From G963665495 sp963677785 (GTDB taxonomy: Bacteria > Desulfobacterota > Desulfovibrionia > Desulfovibrionales > Desulfovibrionaceae), in contig CAXXDH010000001.1 of assembly GCA_963677785.2 (NCBI GenBank), positions 372,001 to 436,000 on the forward strand: a stretch of 64,000 nt of DNA, given 5' to 3'. This document shows positions 25,939-34,846 of the stretch, in pieces. The position numbers and the translations under genes are program-made. Under the pieces are notes generated by a model. It made no database searches. It saw nothing but the letters and a program-made list of their open reading frames with translations, and was not told the origin of the DNA. Numbering within the stretch: the first letter of the stretch is position 1; each line of letters opens with the position of its first letter.

Positions 25939-27159
25939 CTATCCTAGAAAGGCCGTGTAAATATCTTCCAGCTGGCGTTGGGCCTGGCCGATGACCACGG
26001 CAAGTACGCTCGGGCTGAACTGGAGACATTCCCACGCGCCCCGTGCCATGCCGGTGAAATAGTACTGGCCGTTGGTTCCGTATTCGAGGGCATTGCTGAT
26101 AGCGTCCGCGACAGTGAGGACAGCCGAGCCCAAAGGGGCCTGAGATTGTTCTGGAGCATGATGGCAGGCAATGAGCTGCACCAGAGAGGCCGGCAACCGC
26201 CAGCGTTCCATGAGGGCTTTCGCCACGTCGCAGTGGTCGTAGCCGAACACGGCCTGTTCTGCCGCCCAGGATGGAATCCGTTCCTCGCTGGCTTTGCTCA
26301 TGGCCAGTCCGGCAGGTTGCGGCGCCAGATTGAGCAGGAGCAAACGCCCGAGGTCATGCAGCAGGCCTGCCAGGAAAAAAAGTTCCGGATCCTGTTTTCC
26401 CTGCCGGGTGGCCAGCAGCCGGGCAAACACCGCGCAGCTGAGAGAGTGCTTCCAGAACGCGACCATGGGAAAGCCATCCAGGGCCTGGCCCTTGAATGTG
26501 GAAAGGACGGTTATGCCGAGAGCCAGCTGGCTGATTTCTTTGATTCCCAGAATCACCACGCCCCGGATCAACGAATCAACGGCCCGGCCTGGGCTCAGGG
26601 CCGGGCTGTTTACCAGACGCAGCAATCTGGCGCTCAATCCGGAATCTTTGGAAATGATGTCCGCCAGGTGGCTGGCCGTGCAGTTGGGTGAATCCAGGGC
26701 ATCGTTGATGCGGTAAAAAATGTCCGGAAGCGAGACCAATCCGCATTCCCTTGTGGTGAGTTCCGCAAGGGTTGGAATGCGGCACCCCTGCAAGGTCTCT
26801 TGCGGCGGATAGATAAGCTGGTGTTGGGGATACCAGCCCTGGGCGAAACGCTGCGCATAGTGCAGGACGCACTGCCGCCTGAGCTCCGGCAAAGGGTCCG
26901 CGTCCGGATTTTCCATTGCAAAGCGTGAGGCAACGCGTTCTTCGGCCGCGAGCAGATGTGCTTCCAGGATATGCGGTCCGGTCTCTTCTTCTGTCCCGGC
27001 GGCAATAAAAATTTCGCTCACCCCCCACATGTTCAGGATCCGCAAATGCTTGTTCTCAAGCGTGACGCCTTTGCCCAACAGCATGCGGCCGTTTGATCCG
27101 CAAACGTCCTGGGCCAGAATCATGCCGGGCTTGATGTCTTTGATGTTGACCTGTTGCAT
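25939..27159 (-). CDS. HDOD-domain protein
   Basis: A 406-residue protein with an HDOD domain (about 150-345), an HD-related fold lacking phosphodiesterase metal ligands in many members. Landmarks are P-x-x-F-Y-R-I-N-D-A-L near 155, L-L-R-L-V-N-S-P-A near 195, G-L-L-H-D-L-G-R-L near 275, and a final G-x-D-H-C-D-V-A and C-H-H-A-P. The N-terminus begins with I-K-P-G-M-I-L-A-Q-D-V, a small beta domain common in such proteins. HDOD proteins act in signalling, often with c-di-GMP or two-component partners. The downstream kinase starts 2 bp after its stop codon. ATG at 27159 is chosen; a TTG at 27219 is possible. Confidence 0.88.
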   Translation of the reverse strand: MQQVNIKDIKPGMILAQDVCGSNGRMLLGKGVTLENKHLRILNMWGVSEIFIAAGTEEETGPHILEAHLLAAEERVASRFAMENPDADPLPELRRQCVLHYAQRFAQGWYPQHQLIYPPQETLQGCRIPTLAELTTRECGLVSLPDIFYRINDALDSPNCTASHLADIISKDSGLSARLLRLVNSPALSPGRAVDSLIRGVVILGIKEISQLALGITVLSTFKGQALDGFPMVAFWKHSLSCAVFARLLATRQGKQDPELFFLAGLLHDLGRLLLLNLAPQPAGLAMSKASEERIPSWAAEQAVFGYDHCDVAKALMERWRLPASLVQLIACHHAPEQSQAPLGSAVLTVADAISNALEYGTNGQYYFTGMARGAWECLQFSPSVLAVVIGQAQRQLEDIYTAFLG

Positions 27160-27507
27160 GGTCGAAAAAACGTGTTTCCGCAGCTTGGCCTGCGCAGAAC
27201 CAATAAAAAACGTACGCAAGCCAGGCGAGCTTTTTGGAGAGTCTAGGATAGATTATATCACGTAATTGCGAGCATGCGTCAAGCGTTCTTTTGGCAGACC
27301 GGAAAAGCGGTTGTTTCTGATTTGTAGTGAAAAAAATGAATATAGTAGTGGGCAGGGAGTGAAAGCAAGATACTCCTGCAACATTTTTATACCGGGTCAG
27401 TATGCTGGAGAAAATACGTTGCTTTTCGATTAAACACGTACAGGTGAGGGATGGGGGATTTTTGAAAGCGTGTGGCGAGCGCGAACGCTATGAGAAGTAC
27501 GCATAAT

Positions 27508-30267
27508 TTACTGTTGGAGTGGAAAATCAGGTGTGTAGTGCGCTTTTTTGTTTTTACCTCCGTTGCGCGGACTCCGTTTACTTCTGTTGTCAAAATGTTC
27601 GGCACGTATCGTGCCGTCCGGGTAAAGTACCTTATGAATAATTTCCGAGAGCTGTAGCTTATTGTAGGGTTTGATTACCACACTGCGGATGTTTTTTTGG
27701 TTCTGGGCGGCTTCCACAGCGTTTTTACGGCCGGAAATTAAAATGACCGGCATCAGGGGAGCGATTTTGGCGGCTTTTTTGGCCAGGTCCAGCCCGTTGG
27801 TATGGGGCATGTCGTAATCCGTGAGCAGCATGTCGAATCCGATTTTATCCCTGGCCAGCAATTTCAGGGCCTGCTTCGGATCCTGGCTGGCGACGACCTG
27901 GTAGCCGAGGCTTTCCAGAATGCGCGGCGTGGTGGCCAGCTGGTCTTCGTCGTCTTCCACGAACAGCAGCCGTTCCTGTCCGGTGTAGGCCTGGATGTGG
28001 CGTTTCACGGGGCTGGCTACCGCTTCCGCCTTGAGCGGCAGATAGATGTCGATGCGGGATTCCACCCAGGGAGTGCTGCTGAGGTGGATGGCTCCCTTGT
28101 GCCCTTTGACGATGCCGTGCACCACGGCAAGACCAAGCCCTGTGCCTTCGCCTTTATCTTTCGTGGTGAAGAAGGGGTCGAAAACCTTGTCGAGATGCTC
28201 CGGGGGAATGCCCGGGCCGTTGTCCGCCAGGGTGAGCTTCAGGTATCTGTCCTGGGGAATGTTCAGCATCTGGGCCTGGTCTTCGGTGATGGTCTCCTCG
28301 CAGAGAGCTGCTTTGATCACACCCCCGCTTTCGCGCAGGGCCTGGTAGGAATTGGTGCCGAGGTTCATTATCACTTGGTGGATCTGGCTGGGATCGGCGT
28401 AAATCACCGTATCCAGGGCTTCGATGGAACGCTTGACCACGATGTTGCGGGGCAGAGAACCTTCCACCATGTTAAGGGCCTCGATGACGGTGTCAGCGAC
28501 CTTGGAGTTGACAAAGCCTTCGGTACTCGGACGGCTGAACGTCAGAATCCGCTTGACCACACTGCTGCCCCGGTCGGCCGCGCGCAGGACCCGCTCCAGG
28601 TCGCGATAGTCGGCGGTGCCCGGTTCCATGTCCGTGAGTACGAGTTCGGTGGAGTTGATGATGGAGGTGAGAATGTTGTTGAAATCATGCGCCATGCCCC
28701 CGGCCAGGGTGCCTATGGCTTCCATTTTCTGGGATTGGAACAGCTGGCGTTCCAGGCTGACCTCGCGGGTGATGTTTTCAGAAATGGAGAGCGTGCCGAC
28801 CACGTTGCCCTTGTCGTCGCGCAGAGGCACCTTGGTGATATTGAGCCAGAGGGATTCGCCGGTGGGGGATTGCACGGTGATTTTGTGCTTCAGCAAGCGT
28901 TGGCGCGTCCGGATCACTTCCTGGTCCAGTTGGGCCACTTCCGCCACGAAGTTGTCGTCCAGTTCGAGTTCAGAGTCCCTGCGCTGGAGGATGTCCATGC
29001 TGGAATTGAGACGGAAAAAATCGAGAAACGAGCGGTTTACGCCCAGGTAGCGCTGGGAGACGTCTTTCCAGCAGATCAGCATGGGAATGGTGTCCAGAAG
29101 CAGTTCCATGAAGGAGAGCTGGCGTTTGATCTGCTCTTCGACGGCGCGTCTGCGGGCGATATTGCGCAGCAGAAAGGCCAGGGTGATCAGCAAAGCGATC
29201 AATGAGGAGATGATGGTCCAGAACAGCTCTTTGTCCAGTTCGTAAAACGAACTGGGCTCGTTGATCAGCTTGCTGCCCGGAGGCAGAAGGCTTTGACTGA
29301 TATTCAGTTTTTTGAGGATCTTGTAATCAAAGAAGTAGTGGCTCGGCATTTTTGTCTGAATGGGGAGGTCGCGCGCGCTTTCGCCCCGCAGAACCCGCAG
29401 AGCCAGTTCCGCGGTTTCCTGGCCGTGCTCAAAACCGCTGATCAGCGGGCCGCCTACAATGCCGTAGCCGAGCAGGAATTCCCAGTTGCTGTAGCAGGCT
29501 ATTTTTTTGGACCCCTTGGAGATGATTTCCACAAGTTCGCCGGCCGTATAATTGCTGCCGCTGACATTCTGGAACATGGGGATGAAATAGATGATGGTAT
29601 CGCTGGAAAGCTTGGAACTCTTGTTGAGGATCTGTTCGATGTCCAGGGCCGTGGCGTAATCGAAATGCAGCCGCCCTTCGAATTTAGGCATGACCCGCTT
29701 GATTTGCGCGCGGATGGCCACGCCGGTAGCGCTGTTGTCCCCGACCACCATGACGTTTTTGATCTTTGGATTGAACTTGAGGGCCAGTTCGAAAAGTTCC
29801 GCAGCGTTGATGTCTTCAATGATCCCCGTAATGCCCCGGCGTCTGAGCAGGTCGAAATCAGAGTCGTTGATGCCGCAGAAAACCACTGGAACTCCGGGAA
29901 ACAGAGCTTCGCCGTATTCCAGAATGAAATTGAGGGCGTTGTTGTCGGAGATGATGATAACGTCGAAATGTTCTTTGGCGTATTTGTGCTTGTACAGTTC
30001 GAACAGGCGTTTGGTAATGTAGCGGTAGGGGTATTTTTTTGTGTCCAGGTATTCTATCTGCAGTTCGATATTCAGGCCGCTCTGACCGAGCACATCCCGG
30101 ATGCCTTCCAGAATTCTGTCCGACCAGGAGTAGCCGTGGTGGTAGGAATTCAGGTAAAAAACCGTTTTTTTCGGCTTGGCCTGCGCATTGTCCGCTGAGA
30201 GTACCACTACAGCCGCCAAGGCGGCCAGGAGGAGTAAGGAACAGACCTTATGGGGAATGTTCTGCAT
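27508..30267 (-). CDS. Hybrid sensor kinase with a periplasmic ABC-substrate-binding-like domain
   Basis: A 919-residue membrane kinase. Order: signal/TM segment (residues 8-28), a periplasmic binding-protein-like domain (35-340, with V-F-Y-L-N-S-Y-H-H-G-Y-S-W near the start), a TM helix near 355-375, a PAS domain (395-500), the H-box G-G-M-A-H-D-F-N-N-I-L-T-S near 520, an ATPase with D-N-G-P-G-I-P and G-E-G-T-G-L-G-L, and a receiver with D-Y-D-M-P near 830. The H-box is of the class often found in hybrid kinases. The periplasmic domain belongs to the family seen in ABC tryptophan/tyrosine-type binding proteins, so a small extracellular ligand is likely. A basic tail of about 30 residues ends it. 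ATG at 30267 fits the signal peptide. Confidence 0.92.
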   Translation of the reverse strand: MQNIPHKVCSLLLLAALAAVVVLSADNAQAKPKKTVFYLNSYHHGYSWSDRILEGIRDVLGQSGLNIELQIEYLDTKKYPYRYITKRLFELYKHKYAKEHFDVIIISDNNALNFILEYGEALFPGVPVVFCGINDSDFDLLRRRGITGIIEDINAAELFELALKFNPKIKNVMVVGDNSATGVAIRAQIKRVMPKFEGRLHFDYATALDIEQILNKSSKLSSDTIIYFIPMFQNVSGSNYTAGELVEIISKGSKKIACYSNWEFLLGYGIVGGPLISGFEHGQETAELALRVLRGESARDLPIQTKMPSHYFFDYKILKKLNISQSLLPPGSKLINEPSSFYELDKELFWTIISSLIALLITLAFLLRNIARRRAVEEQIKRQLSFMELLLDTIPMLICWKDVSQRYLGVNRSFLDFFRLNSSMDILQRRDSELELDDNFVAEVAQLDQEVIRTRQRLLKHKITVQSPTGESLWLNITKVPLRDDKGNVVGTLSISENITREVSLERQLFQSQKMEAIGTLAGGMAHDFNNILTSIINSTELVLTDMEPGTADYRDLERVLRAADRGSSVVKRILTFSRPSTEGFVNSKVADTVIEALNMVEGSLPRNIVVKRSIEALDTVIYADPSQIHQVIMNLGTNSYQALRESGGVIKAALCEETITEDQAQMLNIPQDRYLKLTLADNGPGIPPEHLDKVFDPFFTTKDKGEGTGLGLAVVHGIVKGHKGAIHLSSTPWVESRIDIYLPLKAEAVASPVKRHIQAYTGQERLLFVEDDEDQLATTPRILESLGYQVVASQDPKQALKLLARDKIGFDMLLTDYDMPHTNGLDLAKKAAKIAPLMPVILISGRKNAVEAAQNQKNIRSVVIKPYNKLQLSEIIHKVLYPDGTIRAEHFDNRSKRSPRNGGKNKKAHYTPDFPLQQ

Positions 30268-30608
30268 GTGCTGGGGCGTTTTCCCTGGTTTAAAAGTCCC
30301 GAATAGTGCAACAACCGCACCTGAACAAGGACTTAGAGCTTTGTCGAAAAAGACAATGGAATTTTGCAAGGCCTTGTATTTGCATCTGAAACAACAACAA
30401 AGTCACGAGAGTATGCGCATCTCACACAGACATAGTACAGGGTAATCCCCTGACACTGCAAGGGCGCGGTTCCAGGAATTTAAGATGTTGTACGCTTTGC
30501 CGCAGATACCGCAGTAAGCGCTTCCTGGGAGGTATGGGATGACAATTCGTGCCTGAAGACGTAGAATTCGGTAAAATGCGGGCAACGCGCCGTCAGCGGG
30601 AGCGAATT
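30268..30608. other. Intergenic region between divergent genes
   Basis: About 340 bases between the hybrid kinase and the isomerase gene, presumably holding both promoters. No strong palindrome or canonical promoter pair was recognised. Confidence 0.4.
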
Positions 30609-31280
30609 ATGAAAAGAAGCGACATCAATGCATTGATCCGACAGGCTGAAACCTTTTATGCGGACATGGGTTTTCGGCTTCCCAAATGGGCGGCCTGGTC
30701 GCCGGAACAGTGGAAGGGCTATGGGGACAGCGAGGTGGTCCGCAACCAGCTGGGTTGGGACGTGACCGACTATGGCGAAGGAGATTTCGCCCGGAAAGGG
30801 CTGCTGCTTTTCACCATCCGCAACGGCAACCTGCAGGCCGGGGATCCCAAGCAATACGCGGAAAAGATAATGATCACCAAGGAAAATCAGGTCTGTCCGA
30901 TGCATTTTCACTGGACCAAGCGGGAAGACATCATCAATCGCGGCGGCGGCGATCTGGTTATCGAACTGTACGCTTCGTCCGCGGATGAGGGATTTTCGGA
31001 CGCGCCCCTGGCGGTCAGCGTGGACGGCATTGTCCGGACGGTCCCCCCTGGCGGGAAAGTGGTGCTGTCCCCTGGCGAAAGCATCACGCTCGAACCCGGC
31101 ATGTACCATTGTTTTTACGGCGCGACCGGCAAAGGAGACGTGCTGGTGGGAGAAGTCAGTTCGGTCAATGACGACAATACGGACAACCGTTTTTACGAAA
31201 GCATGCCACGTTTCCCTGAAATTGAAGAAGACGAAGCCCCGTATCGCTTGCTGGTGACGGATTACCGCAAATACGTTTGA
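30609..31280 (+). CDS. D-lyxose isomerase-like cupin protein
   Basis: A 223-residue cupin matching the D-lyxose ketol-isomerase family. The metal-binding motif M-H-F-H-W-T-K-R-E-D-I-I-N-R-G-G-G lies near residue 100, with two histidines and a following glutamate, and the second cupin histidine is in G-M-Y-H-C-F-Y-G near 165. The family interconverts D-lyxose and D-xylulose, or D-mannose and D-fructose. ATG at 30609 follows GGGAG at a spacing of 6; the upstream in-frame extension lacks such a site. It stands alone without sugar-transport or kinase genes, so its physiological substrate is open. Confidence 0.85.
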   Translation: MKRSDINALIRQAETFYADMGFRLPKWAAWSPEQWKGYGDSEVVRNQLGWDVTDYGEGDFARKGLLLFTIRNGNLQAGDPKQYAEKIMITKENQVCPMHFHWTKREDIINRGGGDLVIELYASSADEGFSDAPLAVSVDGIVRTVPPGGKVVLSPGESITLEPGMYHCFYGATGKGDVLVGEVSSVNDDNTDNRFYESMPRFPEIEEDEAPYRLLVTDYRKYV

Positions 31281-31334
31281 TGGTAGGTTTGATTGACGCC
31301 GGTAATTTTTCGAATCCAGAATTGTTTCGCAACA

Positions 31335-31364
31335 AAAAAGCCTCGCCGAAGAGCGAGGCTTTTT
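31335..31364. terminator. Bidirectional rho-independent terminator
   Basis: A perfect 12-bp arm pair, AAAAAGCCTCGC and GCGAGGCTTTTT, around CGAAGA, 54 bases after the isomerase stop codon. The next gene begins at 31674; the space between holds only a TATAAT (31552-31557), a candidate -10 box for the Mla operon. Confidence 0.92.
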
Positions 31365-31673
31365 CAGATTCGGTTGCTCAGGAAGGCCAGCGTTGGTTCG
31401 CGGCAGTGGACCGAAACCGGACGTCCTTTTTGAGGATGTGCTGCGCGGTGCATGCAGCATGCGCTATTAACGTATTTTTGGGAATAATTGGGGGTGATTA
31501 TTCAAAAAAGATAGTCTTGCTTTGCTTTGCGCTCCATGACAAAGTGTAGTCTATAATAATTATGCGGCATTTATATCACGGATGCCTGGGGAATTGAAAA
31601 TGGCAATGCGTTGTAGTTTGCAACAAGAGATTGTAAGGGCCCGAATCGGCTGCAAGACAAGGCGCTGTTTTCC

Positions 31674-32828
31674 ATGAAGCAGCGTACCAAGCCCGAGTCC
31701 ACCGGGAAGCCCGGCTTTGCCGCGTCTTCGGATGACGGAACGCTGCTGCTGCGTTTTGAGGGCGCCTGGACCATCGGGCAGGAGTTTCCCCGTATCCCGC
31801 AGCTGGAGCAGGGCTTCAAGTCGGCCCCGCAGCACGGGACGCTGGCGTTCGAGACCTCCGGGCTGACGTCCTGGGACAGCCGTTTTCTGATCCTTTGCCA
31901 GAAACTGCTGGAACTCGCCGCGGCCTCGAACCTGGCCGTGGACAGCAGCGGCCTGCCCCAAGGCGTGGTGCGTCTCCTGGATCTGGCCGCCAAGGTGCCG
32001 GAGCGCAAGGGCGCGGCCCGTACCGCCAAACATGAGCCTTTGCTGGCGCGCGTGGGTGAAAAAACGCTGGATGTCTGGCGCGGGGCGGATAGTCTGCTGG
32101 ATTTCGTCGGCGTCACTTCCCAGGCCCTGTTCCGGCTGTTCACCGGGCGCGCCGTGTTTCGCCGGACGGACGTGCTGGAACAGATGCGCCTCTGCGGCGT
32201 CGAGGCGCTGCCCATTGTATCCCTGATAAGCATACTGGTCGGTGTTATTCTGGCCTATGTCGGAGCCATTCAGCTCAAGGCCTTCGGCGCTGTCATTTAT
32301 ATTTCCAGCTTGGTGGGCATCGCCATGGTCCGGGTGCTGGCCGCTGTAATGACCGGCGTGATCATGTCCGGGCGGACCGGCGCTTCCTTTGCGGCCGAGC
32401 TGGGCACCATGCAGGTCAACGAAGAGATCGACGCACTGCATACGCTGGGCATTTCACCCATGGAATTTCTGGTTCTGCCGCGGATGATCGCCCTGGTGCT
32501 GATGATGCCTCTGCTTTGCCTGTACGCCGATTTTATGGGAATGCTCGGAGGCTTGCTGGTGGGCGTGCTGATGATGGACATCAATCCCATGCAGTACTTA
32601 TACTTTACGGTCAAAACCGTGGCGCTGAGCAATTTTTGGATCGGCATCTTCCAAGGCTTCGTGTTCGGCGTGCTCATCGCCATGGCCGGTTGCTACAGAG
32701 GGATGCGTTGCGGCAGAAGCGCCTCGGCCGTTGGCCAGGCGACCACCACGGCAGTGGTGAGCTGCATTGTGAGCATTGTGCTGGCCACATCGCTGATCAC
32801 TGTTCTTTGCGATATTCTGGGAGTGTGA
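31674..32828 (+). CDS. mlaE: MlaE-type lipid ABC transporter permease with an N-terminal STAS domain
   Basis: A 384-residue protein. Residues 20-105 form a STAS-like domain (L-L-L-R-F-E-G-A-W-T-I-G start and the S-G-L-T-S-W-D-S-R-F segment), corresponding to MlaB, fused here to the permease. The permease (150-384) has five or six membrane helices, with E-Q-M-R-L-C-G-V-E-A-L-P-I-V near 165 and the conserved G-x-S-P-M-E-F-L-V-L-P-R near 260. Mla/Mce systems move phospholipids between inner and outer membranes. The ATPase gene follows 9 bp later. The first gene of a likely four-gene operon. Confidence 0.93.
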   Translation: MKQRTKPESTGKPGFAASSDDGTLLLRFEGAWTIGQEFPRIPQLEQGFKSAPQHGTLAFETSGLTSWDSRFLILCQKLLELAAASNLAVDSSGLPQGVVRLLDLAAKVPERKGAARTAKHEPLLARVGEKTLDVWRGADSLLDFVGVTSQALFRLFTGRAVFRRTDVLEQMRLCGVEALPIVSLISILVGVILAYVGAIQLKAFGAVIYISSLVGIAMVRVLAAVMTGVIMSGRTGASFAAELGTMQVNEEIDALHTLGISPMEFLVLPRMIALVLMMPLLCLYADFMGMLGGLLVGVLMMDINPMQYLYFTVKTVALSNFWIGIFQGFVFGVLIAMAGCYRGMRCGRSASAVGQATTTAVVSCIVSIVLATSLITVLCDILGV

Positions 32829-32837
32829 GCGGACGGC

Positions 32838-33602
32838 ATGAGTGAAGCGCGTATTTCGGTTTCCGGCCTGACCATGGCCTACGGTGATTTCGTGGTGATG
32901 CGCGACCTGACCTTTGACATCAACAAAGGGGACATCTTCATCATCATGGGGGGCAGCGGCTGCGGCAAGAGCACGCTTCTCAGCGTGCTTGTGGGACTGA
33001 AGAAACCGGCCAAGGGGCGCGTACTCTATGGCGAACAAAGTCTTTGGGGGGCCTCTCCCGAGCAGCGCGAAACATTGCTGCGCGGCACCGGCGTACTTTT
33101 CCAGAGCGGCGCGCTTTGGAGTTCCATGACCCTGGCGGAGAACATCGCCCTGCCTCTGGGGCAGTACACGGACCTCAAGCCCAAGGAAATCCGCGAGCTG
33201 GCTTCTCTCAAGCTCGCCCTGGTCGGCCTGGCCGGGTTTGAAGAATATTATCCGTCCGAAATCAGCGGCGGCATGCGCAAGCGCGCCGGCCTGGCGCGGG
33301 CCCTGGCCCTGGATCCCGGTATTCTGTTTTTCGACGAGCCCTCGGCCGGGCTTGATCCTGTCAGCGCCTATCTGCTGGACGAACTGATCAAAGAACTCCG
33401 GGACAGCCTCGAAGCCACCATCGTGGTCGTGACGCACGAACTGGCCAGCATTTTTTCCATCGGGACGAACTCGGTTTTTCTGGACGTCAACAAGCGTACC
33501 ATGACCGCCACCGGCAACCCCACGGATCTGCTGCACCACTCGGACGATCCGACCATACGCGAATTTCTGACCCGTGGAGAAGAATCGGCGCTGGAGAAGT
33601 AA
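32838..33602 (+). CDS. mlaF: MlaF-type ABC transporter ATP-binding protein
   Basis: A 254-residue ATPase of the Mkl/MlaF class. The Walker A motif is G-G-S-G-C-G-K-S-T, the signature S-G-G-M-R-K-R-A-G-L-A-R-A-L, and the Walker B F-F-D-E-P-S-A-G-L-D-P. The G-M-R-K-R form of the signature is characteristic of lipid-transport Mce ATPases. It energises the MlaE permease. A 170-bp repeat element immediately after its stop codon separates it from the MCE gene. Confidence 0.95.
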   Translation: MSEARISVSGLTMAYGDFVVMRDLTFDINKGDIFIIMGGSGCGKSTLLSVLVGLKKPAKGRVLYGEQSLWGASPEQRETLLRGTGVLFQSGALWSSMTLAENIALPLGQYTDLKPKEIRELASLKLALVGLAGFEEYYPSEISGGMRKRAGLARALALDPGILFFDEPSAGLDPVSAYLLDELIKELRDSLEATIVVVTHELASIFSIGTNSVFLDVNKRTMTATGNPTDLLHHSDDPTIREFLTRGEESALEK

Positions 33603-33603
33603 T

Positions 33604-33773
33604 GCCTCCGGCGGCTTAAGGAACTTTTTGAAAAAAGTTCCTTGAGTATTCTCAAAAACTTTAGAATGTTATTAACTGGTTGGGATAGATATTTGTTTTT
33701 GGGCACAAGACCTGTTTCTTGCTGGGGGTCCAGGGGGATGATTCCCCTGGCGGGGTATGGGGCGGCGCCCTAT
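33604..33773 (+). repeat. Dispersed modular hairpin repeat inside the Mla operon
   Basis: It begins one base after the mlaF stop codon with GCCTCCGGCGGCTTAAGGAA and a TTTTT/AAAAA hairpin, then CAAAAACTTTAG, a divergent middle, and the distal module CCAGGGGGATGATTCCCCTGG-CGGGG-GGGGCGGCGCCC. It has the same module order as the inverted copy at 19442-19603 but a different middle. Confidence 0.8.
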
Positions 33774-33790
33774 GATGCAACGAGGATACT

Positions 33791-34843
33791 ATGGCCAGGA
33801 AAGTGAATGCGAGCGCTTTGGGTGCGTTTGTTTTGGGTGCGATAGGGCTGCTTATTGCCGCGGTGGTGCTGTTCGGCTCGGGGAAGTTTTTTCACAAGAC
33901 CTTTCCGTACGTGATGTATTTTCAGGGCTCTGTGGGCGGGTTGAGCATCGGCGCGGACGTCACCTTCAAGGGCGTGCGTATCGGCTCGGTGAAAAGCGTC
34001 CGCCTGGAGACCGATCTCAAGGATATGACCTTTTCCATTCCCGTGGTTATCGAGCTGGACCCCAACCTGATCGGCGTGCACAGCATTGACGGCCAGCACG
34101 GCGGCAAGCTGAACGCGCAGGAAAGGGACCAGCTTATCCAACGGTTGATCAAAAAGGGGCTGCGCGCCCAGTTGAAGCAAGTCAGTTTTGTGACCGGCGA
34201 GCTGCAGGTGACGCTGGATTTTTTTCCTGATTCGCCCGCGCGTCTGGTAGGCGACGGCAGAATGCTCGAGATTCCCACCAAGCAATCCACCATCGAGGAA
34301 TTGACCGAAACCGTCCGCAAACTGCCGCTGCAGGAGCTTGTCAACAAGGTCGCGCGTACCATGGATGGGATCGACAGCTTTGTGAACTCCAGGGACATGC
34401 AGCAGATCCCCAGGAAGGTCAACGGCGTGATGGACCAAGCGGGAACCCTGGTGCAGAGCGTCCGGCAGGAAGTGGTTCCGGCCCTTGAAAAATTGAACGA
34501 AACCCTGCAGAGTTATCAGAATCTGGCGCTTCATGTGGATCGCAAGGTCGATCCGCTGATGGACGGCTACACGGACGTGGCGGACAGTGTCAAAAACAAG
34601 ATCGACGTCCTGGCCCATCAACTCGGCAATACGTTGCAGACGCTGGAAGGCGCGCTGTCCCAGGGCAAATCCACTCTGGAGCAGCTGGAACGTACGGCGG
34701 GGTCCAATTCCGCAACAGTCATGGATCTGCGCAAAACACTGGAAAACATCTCGAATATGGCCAAATCCATCAGGCGTCTCGCGGATTATCTCGAACGCCA
34801 TCCCGAAGCCCTTATCCAAGGAAAAGGCCCTTACAGGAAATAA
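33791..34843 (+). CDS. mlaD: MCE-domain lipid-binding protein (MlaD-like)
   Basis: A 350-residue protein with an N-terminal membrane anchor (about 9-28), an MCE domain (38-120; Y-F-Q-G-S-V-G-G-L-S-I-G-A-D-V-T-F-K-G-V-R-I-G) and a long helical C-terminal part (170-345). MCE proteins form hexameric rings or tubes that shuttle lipid through the periplasm. The long helical tail is larger than in E. coli MlaD (183 residues) and resembles MCE proteins whose helices build a needle. ATG at 33791 lies just after the repeat, with AACGAGGA upstream. Confidence 0.92.
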   Translation: MARKVNASALGAFVLGAIGLLIAAVVLFGSGKFFHKTFPYVMYFQGSVGGLSIGADVTFKGVRIGSVKSVRLETDLKDMTFSIPVVIELDPNLIGVHSIDGQHGGKLNAQERDQLIQRLIKKGLRAQLKQVSFVTGELQVTLDFFPDSPARLVGDGRMLEIPTKQSTIEELTETVRKLPLQELVNKVARTMDGIDSFVNSRDMQQIPRKVNGVMDQAGTLVQSVRQEVVPALEKLNETLQSYQNLALHVDRKVDPLMDGYTDVADSVKNKIDVLAHQLGNTLQTLEGALSQGKSTLEQLERTAGSNSATVMDLRKTLENISNMAKSIRRLADYLERHPEALIQGKGPYRK

Positions 34844-34846
34844 GAC

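Noticed and set aside
24467..25960. A 497-codon plus-strand frame opposite the PAS kinase
   Set aside because: Antisense shadow; the kinase on the minus strand has all family motifs.
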